Below, in pieces: positions 26,568 through 33,873 of a stretch of 33,873 nucleotides of DNA; the stretch's first letter is position 1; the number at the start of each line of letters is the position of its first letter. This DNA is from Candidatus Neomicrothrix parvicella RN1. GTDB lineage: Bacteria; Actinomycetota; Acidimicrobiia; Acidimicrobiales; VFJN01. The translations under genes were made by a program, and so were the position numbers. The DNA is taken from NCBI GenBank assembly GCA_945898515.1, contig CAMDIH010000020.1, positions 1 to 33,873 of the forward strand. The letters run 5' to 3'. The notes below the pieces were generated by a model. The model saw only the letters and a list, made by a program, of their open reading frames with translations, ran no database searches and had not been told where the DNA came from.

Positions 26568-27404
26568 CTAGTAGCCGAAGCGCTCCATGGCCTTGGGCCG
26601 AGACTGCCAGTCCTTGTCCACCTTCACCAGCAACTCGAGGTAGGTGCCCTCGGGGAGTTGCTGGCGCACGGCGATGCCAACCTCCTTGAGCACCTGGCCC
26701 TTATGGCCGATCACGATCCCCTTCTGGCTGTTGCGCTCCACCAGGATCTCGCAGCGAATCAGCGGCCAGTCCCATTCCGTGACACGCGCGGCGATGGAGT
26801 GCGGGAGTTCATCGTGGGTACGACGCAGTAACTGCTCTCGCACCAACTCGGCCACCATGAACGCCTCGGGTACGTCGGTCACCATGTCGTCGGGGAAGTA
26901 TTGGGGTCCGACGGGAAGCCGGGAGACGAGGTGATCCACCAGCGCTGTCACCCCATCGCCGGTCTTGGCCGACAGGGGGAAGTATTCACTGAGCTTCAGT
27001 CCGGCCGCCGCCACTAACTGATCAGCCACTTCCTTGGGTTTCGCCTTGTCCGCCTTGTTGACGATGCACACCGAGTTCGGAGGGATCAGGTTCGCTACCC
27101 ATTGATCGCCGCGCCCGAAGGGCTGGGTGGCGTCGAGCACGAAGCACACCACGTCCACGTCGTTGATCGTTCCTTGCGCGGTGGCGTTGAGGCGAGTGCC
27201 GAGTTGGGTGCGGGGTTTGTGGATACCCGGGGTATCCACGAACACCACTTGCGCGTCGGGCCGGTTGAGGACTCCGGTGATGCGGGTACGGGTGGTCTGG
27301 GGTTTATCGGAGGTGATGGCCACTTTGGTCTTCAGAATCTTGTTGAGCAGCGTGGACTTCCCGACGTTGGGGCGACCCACCAAGGTCACGAAACCGGTGC
27401 GCAT
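26568..27404 (-). CDS. era: GTPase Era
   Basis: G1 GRPNVGKST, G3 DTPGIHKPRTQLG, G4 NKAD, C-terminal KH domain (IVIGHKGQVLKEVGIAVRQQL). Start placed at ATG 27404 overlapping the upstream stop. Confidence 0.96.
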   Translation of the reverse strand: MRTGFVTLVGRPNVGKSTLLNKILKTKVAITSDKPQTTRTRITGVLNRPDAQVVFVDTPGIHKPRTQLGTRLNATAQGTINDVDVVCFVLDATQPFGRGDQWVANLIPPNSVCIVNKADKAKPKEVADQLVAAAGLKLSEYFPLSAKTGDGVTALVDHLVSRLPVGPQYFPDDMVTDVPEAFMVAELVREQLLRRTHDELPHSIAARVTEWDWPLIRCEILVERNSQKGIVIGHKGQVLKEVGIAVRQQLPEGTYLELLVKVDKDWQSRPKAMERFGY

Positions 27405-28687
27405 CACAACTCCACGGCGGGTGGGGAGGACGAACCATCGACGGGAAGTCGGTGGAGGCGCACACCCCCAATGCGCCGGCCCTGCATTCCCTGCGCGATC
27501 AACTGCCATCCCGCTACTTCGACCCACTCCCCCTCGGCGGGCACGTGCCCGAGTTTGGAGAGGAACAATCCCCCGAGGGTGTCCCAGTCGCCTTCCGGGA
27601 GATGCGCATGGATCAGTTGGTTCACCTCATCAATGGGCATCCGGGCGTTCACCCGAAAGTCGCCGCCGGGTAGCGGTTCACTCATGGCGCGTTCCACGTC
27701 GAACTCATCCACGATCTCACCGAGGAGCTCTTCGATGATGTCCTCCAAGGTCACCAGACCTGCCGTGCCGCCGTACTCATCGATCACAATGGCCAGGTGG
27801 TAGCGGTCGCGTTGCATCTCGCGCAACAGGTCAGCCACACCCTTGGTCTCGGGCACGAAGCGGGCCGGGCGGGCCAACGTGGAGACGGCATCGTGCTCTT
27901 TCCCGGCGCGTTCGGCCCGCATCAGATCCTTGGCGTGGGCCACGCCCACTACGTCGTCGATTCCCTCGCCGCAAACCGGGATGCGGCTGTACCCGTTGAG
28001 GATCACCACCTCCATCGCGTCGGCCACTCGTACCTCAGCGCTCACCGTGACCATGTCGGTGCGGGGCAACATCACCTCGCGTACCACGGTGTCTCCCAGT
28101 TCGATGACCGACTGGATGAAATCGCGCTCCTCGGCGGCGATCACCAGGCCCTCCACGGCCAGATCCGCCACCGCCAGCAACTCCTCTTCGGAGGTGTACG
28201 GCCCAGCTTTGAGACCCTTGCCGGGGAGCAGCACGTTGGTGGCGCCAATAAGCCCGCGCGATAAAAGCCGGAGCGGGGGCCACCCGGCCAAGGCTTTGAT
28301 GGGGCGGGCGAAGGCCAACGCCGCCCGGTCGGTGTGTTGGATGGCCCACGTCTTGGGGGCAACTTCGGCAATCACGAAGAACAGCGTCACGTTCAAGATG
28401 GTGGCCAGCACCACCCCCCATCCGCCGAAGAGCCGACTGGCCAACACCCCCAGCAGGGTGGACTGCACGAGTTGCGTCGAGAGCACCAGCAGCAACGTGG
28501 GGTTGAGCCACTCTTGGTTCTCCACCAACGACAGCAGTACCTCGCCGCGGCGGCCACTGGTCTCGGCCAGGGCGTGGGCGCGGGCCTTGGAGATACGGGT
28601 GAGCGCGGTCTCCGCTACGGCCAGCACAATGGAGAACAGAAACAGGACCACGATCGTCAAGGCGATCGCGGTGTTAGTGGTGTTCAT
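27404..28687 (-). CDS. CNNM/CorC-HlyC family transporter (DUF21, CBS pair, CorC_HlyC)
   Basis: 427 aa; DUF21-type TM domain, MLPRTDMVTVSAE CBS start, AIVIDEYGGTAGLVTLEDIIEELLGEIVDEFD. Confidence 0.95.
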   Translation of the reverse strand: MNTTNTAIALTIVVLFLFSIVLAVAETALTRISKARAHALAETSGRRGEVLLSLVENQEWLNPTLLLVLSTQLVQSTLLGVLASRLFGGWGVVLATILNVTLFFVIAEVAPKTWAIQHTDRAALAFARPIKALAGWPPLRLLSRGLIGATNVLLPGKGLKAGPYTSEEELLAVADLAVEGLVIAAEERDFIQSVIELGDTVVREVMLPRTDMVTVSAEVRVADAMEVVILNGYSRIPVCGEGIDDVVGVAHAKDLMRAERAGKEHDAVSTLARPARFVPETKGVADLLREMQRDRYHLAIVIDEYGGTAGLVTLEDIIEELLGEIVDEFDVERAMSEPLPGGDFRVNARMPIDEVNQLIHAHLPEGDWDTLGGLFLSKLGHVPAEGEWVEVAGWQLIAQGMQGRRIGGVRLHRLPVDGSSSPPAVEL

Positions 28688-28729
28688 GATGACTTTCGCG
28701 CCCGGCGGCCAACGGATACATCAAACCCC

Positions 28730-29356
28730 TCATCGTCGGTGGTGGAATCGTTCCAGGAGATCTTGCTCGCGGGCCTGCATCACGGTGGCTTCCTGAGGGT
28801 CGGCGTGGTCCATGCCCAGCACGTGCAAAACGCCGTGCACCACCAGGAGCGCGATCTCGTCGTCGTAGGTGCTGGCGTGCGACGGTGCCTGTCGAGCCGC
28901 CACGGCAGGGCACACGATCACGTCGCCGAGCAGCATGGGTAGTTCGCTGACCGCCGGCGGATCACGATCGGGGCCGGTGCTGCCGGCGTCGGGCCAGCGG
29001 CCGGCATCAATGGGGTCATCGAGCGGGAAGGCCAATACATCAGTGGGGCCGGCGACGTCCATGAACCGTTTGTTGAGATCCCCCATCACCTCCTCGGATA
29101 CAAAGGCAAGGGAGAGTTCGGCCTCGCCACGCACCCCGGCATCAGCCAACACATCGGCGGCGAGGTCTACCCAGCGGGCGAGTTCCACGGGTTGGTCGCT
29201 CTGCTCGTCCACGCCGAATACCTCCACTTCCCCATCCTGGGGCGGGCGGGGTTTGCGGGCCATCAGCGGCAAGGGCGGGAGTTCGTCGGCCTCCACACCA
29301 TCGGGGAGGTCGCGAGGATCGGGGCGGTCGGGCCCGTCGGGGTCGGGGGCGGGCAT
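28730..29356 (-). CDS. ybeY: rRNA maturation RNase YbeY, with an N-terminal Pro/Asp-rich extension
   Basis: HGVLHVLGMDH (HxxxHxxGxDH), LNKRFMDVAGPTDVLAFPL, GDVIVCP. Confidence 0.94.
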   Translation of the reverse strand: MPAPDPDGPDRPDPRDLPDGVEADELPPLPLMARKPRPPQDGEVEVFGVDEQSDQPVELARWVDLAADVLADAGVRGEAELSLAFVSEEVMGDLNKRFMDVAGPTDVLAFPLDDPIDAGRWPDAGSTGPDRDPPAVSELPMLLGDVIVCPAVAARQAPSHASTYDDEIALLVVHGVLHVLGMDHADPQEATVMQAREQDLLERFHHRR

Positions 29357-29357
29357 G

Positions 29358-30317
29358 TCAGGGCCCCGTCGGTGGAGCGGCGCGCTCGTAGGCGTTCACG
29401 ATGTCCTGCACGATGCGATGGCGCACCACATCGGCGCTGGTGAGGTGCACCCAACCGAGACCGTCGATGCCGGTGAGTATCTTCTCCAGGCCCCCTAGCC
29501 CGCTGCGTCCACTGCCCACATCAACCTGGGTGGTGTCGCCGGTGATCACGGCTTTCGATCCGAAGCCGATGCGGGTGAGAAACATCTTCATCTGTTCCGG
29601 GGTGGTGTTCTGCGCTTCATCCAGGATGATGAAAGATCCGTTGAGGGTGCGACCGCGCATGAAGGCGAGCGGGGCCACTTCCACCGCACCGCGCTCGAGG
29701 AGTTTGCCGGCTGTCTCCAAGCCCACCATGTCGTGCAGGGCATCCCAGAGGGGACGCAGGTACGGATCGACCTTGGCCATCAAGTCGCCGGGGAGAAAGC
29801 CCAGCCGCTCTCCCGCTTCCACGGCCGGCCGGGTGAGAATGATGCGTTCTACTTCCTTTGCCTGCAGTGCTTGCACCGCCATGGCCACGGCCAGCCAACT
29901 CTTTCCCGTACCAGCCGGGCCGAGACCGAAGGTGACCACGTTTTGTGCGATGGCGTCTACGTATCGCTTCTGTCCGCTCGACTTCGGCCGCACCGGTCGC
30001 CCCCGGGGCGGCCGCAGCACCTCGGTGCTGAGCACCTCGGCGGGGCGTTGGTTTTGTCGCACCATGTCCACGCTACGGCGCACAAGGCCGGGGTCGAGGC
30101 GCTGGCCCTGTTCCACCAGCACGATGAGGTCTTCGAGTAGTCGACCCACCTGCTCCACGGTGTCGTCACCGTCGAGGGCGATCTCGTTTCCCCGCACATG
30201 GATAGTGACGGCCGGGAAGGCAGCCTCCACCGATCGCAACACTTCGTCGCGCTCTCCAAGCAAGAGGGGCATGAGATGGTTGCTGGGAACGGAGATCTTG
30301 ATCTGGGTATTGGACAC
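29358..30317 (-). CDS. phoH: PhoH-like ATPase
   Basis: GPAGTGKSWLAVAMAV, RPAVEAGERLGFLPGDLMAKVDPYLRPLWDAL, FIILDEAQNTTPEQMKMFLTRIGFGSKAVITGD. Confidence 0.96.
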   Translation of the reverse strand: MSNTQIKISVPSNHLMPLLLGERDEVLRSVEAAFPAVTIHVRGNEIALDGDDTVEQVGRLLEDLIVLVEQGQRLDPGLVRRSVDMVRQNQRPAEVLSTEVLRPPRGRPVRPKSSGQKRYVDAIAQNVVTFGLGPAGTGKSWLAVAMAVQALQAKEVERIILTRPAVEAGERLGFLPGDLMAKVDPYLRPLWDALHDMVGLETAGKLLERGAVEVAPLAFMRGRTLNGSFIILDEAQNTTPEQMKMFLTRIGFGSKAVITGDTTQVDVGSGRSGLGGLEKILTGIDGLGWVHLTSADVVRHRIVQDIVNAYERAAPPTGP

Positions 30318-30378
30318 GACAGCCCTCAGGCTAGTGCTCTCGGCGCCATCGTCCGTCGGGGGTGCTTACGATCATGCC

Positions 30379-30966
30379 GTGGATCAAGACGGCGACGACC
30401 TTCCTCCCGGGGTTAGCGGGGCGGACAACGGGGTGCCCTTTGCCCAACGGCTGGAGGCCTGGGTGGCCGATGCCCGCATCGATGGGGCCGCCGAGCAGCG
30501 ATCCCGGGAACGGTGGTTGCGCTCGGCGGCGGAGCAAGACGCCACCTTCGGGGGGGTGCTGGCTGATCTGGCCGAGCGGGGCGAATCGGTCACGGTACAG
30601 ATGGAAACCGGGCGACGTCATCATGGTGTCATCGGGGTGACGGGGATCGACTTTTTTGCCCTCCGTACGATGGCGGGGCGGGAGTTGCTCATGGCGCGGC
30701 GCGCCGTGTCGGGGTTGCGGGCCAACCCCCGCGAGGTGTCGATCGGGGCGCGCCCGGTTACCACCGACCTCCGTCTGGCCGATGTGCTGAGCCAGTTGGC
30801 CGCCGATCGGGCTCGCGCGGTGATCGTGACCTCCGGGGCCGAGGGCATCACCGCCGGGGAACTGCGAGGCGTCGGTATCGATGTGGCGACCGTACGCACC
30901 GAGGGAGATCCGCCGGGCCTGGTCTATGTGCCAATCGATTCCATCAGCGAGGTGGGCCTGGGCTGA
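30379..30966 (+). CDS. conserved actinobacterial hypothetical protein
   Basis: GTG start after the divergent phoH; 195 aa VDQDGDDLPPGVSGADNGVPFAQRLEAWVADARIDGAAEQ...; the 5' part of the longer ORF is antisense to phoH. Confidence 0.75.
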   Translation: MDQDGDDLPPGVSGADNGVPFAQRLEAWVADARIDGAAEQRSRERWLRSAAEQDATFGGVLADLAERGESVTVQMETGRRHHGVIGVTGIDFFALRTMAGRELLMARRAVSGLRANPREVSIGARPVTTDLRLADVLSQLAADRARAVIVTSGAEGITAGELRGVGIDVATVRTEGDPPGLVYVPIDSISEVGLG

Positions 30967-30979
30967 GCCCGGCGGCCGG

Positions 30980-31213
30980 TCAGGACGATGCGGGACGGGT
31001 ATCGGGGTAGAGGTGATCGAGGGTGCCGGGCTCGATGCGAGATCCGTCGATGAACGCATCGACGTCGGTGGCTTTGAGGCGGATCACCCGTCCCATGCGA
31101 TAGGCGGGCAGGTCGCCCTGATCGACGAAGCGGTAGAGGGTGCGGGTGGTGATCCCCAGCCGGCGTGCCGCTTCCTGGGTGGATAGCCAGTGGATCTCGC
31201 TGGGGGAAACCAT
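30980..31213 (-). CDS. BldC/excisionase-like (MerR-type) helix-turn-helix DNA-binding protein
   Basis: 77 aa: WLSTQEAARRLGITTRTLYRFVDQGDLPAYRMGRVIRLKATDVDAFID. Confidence 0.9.
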   Translation of the reverse strand: MVSPSEIHWLSTQEAARRLGITTRTLYRFVDQGDLPAYRMGRVIRLKATDVDAFIDGSRIEPGTLDHLYPDTRPASS

Positions 31214-31238
31214 CTTCCCAGGTTAGCCCCGTCTGCTT

Positions 31239-31263
31239 CATGTAGTCTCATGTTTCTTCAAGT
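31239..31263. promoter_or_regulatory. three 10-bp-phased direct repeats CATGT-N5-CATGT-N5-CAAGT in a divergent intergenic region
   Basis: Direct reading: 31239 CATGT, 31249 CATGT, 31259 CAAGT. Confidence 0.5.
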
Positions 31264-31299
31264 CGGCCTGAGCTCAGCGTCGATGGGAAGGGCGGAAAC

Positions 31300-31953
31300 A
31301 TGGAGCACCAGATTGACCGGCGGCGCAGCCTCCCGGGCGGTCGGGCGGTGGTGGGGGGCCTCCTGATGGCGGTGGCCGCCGTGGGGGTGTTCGTGGCTTA
31401 TACCCGCGCCTCAGAACGCCCCACCACCGCGGTGGCGGTAGCCAGCACCCGGCTTCTGGCGGGTGCCACCATCACGGCGGGTGATGTGGACCTCGTTGAG
31501 GCTGATCTCCCTGCCGAGGTAGCCCGCCACACCTTCGGTGCGGCCGAGGATGTGATCGGACGGATCGCCTTGGGCCCCATCGCCGATGGCGAAATCGTGC
31601 AAGCGGGGATGGTCACCGACGATGTGAACGGCGGGGCCCGCCATGAGGTGGCCGTAACCTTGCCGCGGGCCCAGGTGGCGGTGGGACGCCTGAAACAGGG
31701 TGAACGGGTGGATCTATTCGTCACCTACAACGACGCCACCGAGTTGGTGGTGCGTTCCGCCGAGGTGGTCCAAATCGGCTCGTCCGGGGATGGGTCGATC
31801 ACGAGTGACCGGGAGGTGGAACTGGTGGTGGCGGTGCCCTCCGGTGATGCCGTGACGGCCCTGGTGGATGCGCTGCGCACCGGCGATGTGACGGTGGTGC
31901 GATCCACCTTTGGGGCCGACGGTCCTAGTGCGAGCGAACCCGCCGGCCGCTGA
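31300..31953 (+). CDS. SAF domain protein (CpaB/RcpC-like)
   Basis: N-terminal TM; VASTRLLAGATITAGDVDLVEADLP...GRIALGPIADGEIVQAGMV; GGAAGGGCGG-type SD. Confidence 0.85.
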   Translation: MEHQIDRRRSLPGGRAVVGGLLMAVAAVGVFVAYTRASERPTTAVAVASTRLLAGATITAGDVDLVEADLPAEVARHTFGAAEDVIGRIALGPIADGEIVQAGMVTDDVNGGARHEVAVTLPRAQVAVGRLKQGERVDLFVTYNDATELVVRSAEVVQIGSSGDGSITSDREVELVVAVPSGDAVTALVDALRTGDVTVVRSTFGADGPSASEPAGR

Positions 31954-33278
31954 TGCACGCCGAACGATACGTGGTCCTCGGGACCGCTCAGGTCCGTAGC
32001 CCCTGGTTCCGAGAGGTGGCTCGGTGGGCCAACTCGGCCATGCTCCCGGTGGAGTTCGTGAAGACCATGTCGGTCGAGGAGGCCCGGGTTCGCCTTCGAT
32101 CGGGCCGTGGCTTCTCTGCGTTGCTGATCGACGACTCCCTGGCCGGCCTCGATCGTGACTTGGTACAGATGGCTCGCGAAACCGGTTGCGCGGTCATTGT
32201 GATCGACAACGGTCGAGCGGTGCGGCAGTGGGCCGAGTTGGGGGTAGCGGCGGTGCTGCCCGCAGGGTTCACTCGCCCCGACCTCCAGCAAGTCCTCACC
32301 CAGGTAGCCACTCCGGTCCCGCTCGGTCAGACCACCGACCCGGCCACCCCGGGGGCGGGGGAAGTATCGGGCTATCGCGGGGCTCTCGTAGCGGTGACGG
32401 GGGCGGGCGGGATGGGGCGTTCCACGGTGGCGATGGCCGTGGCGCAAGGACTGGCGGCCGACCCCCGCTACCTCGACAACGTCTGCCTGGCTGATCTGGC
32501 CCTCAATGCCGAGCTGGCCATGCTGCATGGGGCGCACGATGTGGTGCCCGGGGTGGTGGAACTGGCTGAGGCCCACCGCAGCGGAACCCCGTCGATCGAC
32601 GCCGTGCGGGCTCTCACCTGGAGGGTCAACGACCGCGGCTATCACCTTCTCCTCGGGTTGCGGCGGCACCGGGACTGGACGGCGGTGCGCCCCCAGGCGT
32701 TCTTGGCGGGCCTTGACGGCCTTCGCCGCAGTTTCCGTGTTGTGGTGGCTGATGTGGATGCCGACTTGGAGGGCGAAGAGGCTTCGGGCTCGCTTGATGT
32801 GGAGGAGCGCAACACCATGGCGCGGGCCACCAGCGCGGCCGCCGGGTTGATCATCGTGGTGGGCCAGCCGGGGATGAAGGGCATCCATGGTCTGCTGCGG
32901 ACCATCCGGGATCTCCTCGCCTACGGCGTTGAGGGAAGCCGCCTTCTCCCCCTGGTGAACCGATCTCCGCGTGGGGGGCGCTCCCGATCAGCGGTGACCG
33001 CCACCTTCGGCGAACTGTTGGGCCCTCACGCCGACCACGGCGTCCCCAGCCCGGTATTTCTCCCGGACCGCCGCTACCTCGATGATCTCCTGCGCGACGG
33101 AGCCCGTCTCCCTGACCCGTGGGTACATCCCCTCGCCACCACGGTGGGCACGCTGCTCGAGGCCCACGACCACGCTGCTCAAATGCCCGCCACCACCTCG
33201 GAGATGATCCCGGTTCGCCCCGGTTCGCTTGGCTCTTGGACCCCCGACGACCCCGCAGACAACCAGCACCAGCAGTGA
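31953..33278 (+). CDS. CpaE/MinD-superfamily protein with degenerate Walker A
   Basis: 441 aa; N-terminal receiver-like region, VTGAGGMGRSTVAMAVAQGL P-loop position, CLADLALNAELAML, FRVVVADVDADLEG. Confidence 0.8.
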   Translation: MHAERYVVLGTAQVRSPWFREVARWANSAMLPVEFVKTMSVEEARVRLRSGRGFSALLIDDSLAGLDRDLVQMARETGCAVIVIDNGRAVRQWAELGVAAVLPAGFTRPDLQQVLTQVATPVPLGQTTDPATPGAGEVSGYRGALVAVTGAGGMGRSTVAMAVAQGLAADPRYLDNVCLADLALNAELAMLHGAHDVVPGVVELAEAHRSGTPSIDAVRALTWRVNDRGYHLLLGLRRHRDWTAVRPQAFLAGLDGLRRSFRVVVADVDADLEGEEASGSLDVEERNTMARATSAAAGLIIVVGQPGMKGIHGLLRTIRDLLAYGVEGSRLLPLVNRSPRGGRSRSAVTATFGELLGPHADHGVPSPVFLPDRRYLDDLLRDGARLPDPWVHPLATTVGTLLEAHDHAAQMPATTSEMIPVRPGSLGSWTPDDPADNQHQQ

Positions 33279-33293
33279 CGCCTCGCCGCCGTG

Positions 33294-33491
33294 TCAGATG
33301 GCGTCGAGAATGAGGCGCCATGACGCCAGACCATGGTCACACCAACCGCGGGGCAGTACCGCACAGTCGTCGGGGGCGCGACACATTCCGTCGGCCAGCC
33401 ATTCCTCCAGGGTGCCTTCGTCGGGGGGTGCCCAACCACTGTGGTGCTCGAACCATGCATGGGCATTCGCCACGGCCTCGACAGGGGTCAC
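33294..33491 (-). CDS. small hypothetical protein
   Basis: 65 aa from GTG 33491 (VTPVEAVANAHAWFEHHSGWAPPDEGTLEEWLADGMCRAPDDCAVLPRGWCDHGLASWRLILDAI); the longer ORF overlaps the LysM gene. Confidence 0.5.
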   Translation of the reverse strand: MTPVEAVANAHAWFEHHSGWAPPDEGTLEEWLADGMCRAPDDCAVLPRGWCDHGLASWRLILDAI

Positions 33492-33517
33492 GGCGCGATC
33501 ATGGTCGATTCCCAGGC

Positions 33518-33873
33518 TCAGGGATGGATGGGCGGCAGGATGAGGACCTGATCGGCGTAGATCAGATCGGCGTTCGATGGGTCCACCAGACGGAGTCGGT
33601 TCAGCGCCACTAGGCCCTCCCAATAGGCGAGCACCGCCTGATCACCGGGAGGCTGGCCGTTCACCTCGGCGAGGTAGTCGGCAGCAATCGACCAGAAACT
33701 CTCACCGCGCACCACGGTATGTGCATTCGGTGGCGGCGGGGCAGGTTCACTAGTGGCGGGCACCGCGGGGACTGCGGGGACCGCGGGGACCAATGGCCGG
33801 GGGTCGGGGGGCAGCGGGCCGACGGGCGACGTCGTGGTTGTCGTCGTGGTGGTGAGCGACGACGGGTGCATCG
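33518..33873 (-). CDS. LysM domain-containing protein (C-terminal part; 5' end outside the window)
   Basis: HTVVRGESFWSIAADYLAEVNGQPPGDQAVLAYWEGLVALNRLRLVDPSNADLIYADQVLILPP, preceded by a Thr/Pro-rich linker. Confidence 0.8.
   Translation of the reverse strand, partial: MHPSSLTTTTTTTTSPVGPLPPDPRPLVPAVPAVPAVPATSEPAPPPPNAHTVVRGESFWSIAADYLAEVNGQPPGDQAVLAYWEGLVALNRLRLVDPSNADLIYADQVLILPPIHP

Noticed and set aside
29401-30378. 5' part of the 521-aa plus-strand ORF
   Set aside because: Antisense to phoH; a GTG at 30379 following a TACGAT box is a better start.
31725-32888. 387-aa minus-strand ORF
   Set aside because: Antisense to the SAF and CpaE-like genes; His/Arg/Gly-rich shadow composition.

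Overview
GC-rich actinobacterial chromosomal window. The gene content, synteny and sequence style suggest the class Acidimicrobiia or a relative; this is an inference, since no database was searched. Most of it is a housekeeping backbone: ppdK-terC-gluQRS-dnaG-rpoD-tRNA-Asn; glyS; recO-uppS; a MacB-type ABC exporter operon; a dinG/XPD-like helicase; phoH-ybeY-corC/CNNM-era. It is interspersed with secreted or envelope genes: a cupredoxin, a beta-helix protein, a DUF1996 protein, a Calx-beta-containing efflux adaptor, a His-rich repeat protein and a CpaB/CpaE-like pair. I found no CRISPR array, transposase, phage module, toxin-antitoxin pair or recognisable defence system. The observations most worth following up are: (1) a coupled four-gene lipoprotein/Calx-beta adaptor/ABC exporter operon; (2) a coupled YczE-like/cupredoxin/beta-helix/DUF1996 cluster; (3) 10-bp-phased direct repeats (CATGT-N5-CATGT-N5-CAAGT) between a BldC-like HTH gene and a CpaB/CpaE-like pair whose ATPase has a degenerate P-loop; (4) nested inverted repeats at glyS/ppdK and at the ABC-permease/uppS junction; (5) recurrent TANNNT boxes 6-8 nt before start codons, suggesting leaderless transcription; (6) an overlapping dnaG/rpoD junction at the end of a tightly packed operon. 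All functional statements are from reading the sequence and family knowledge only.
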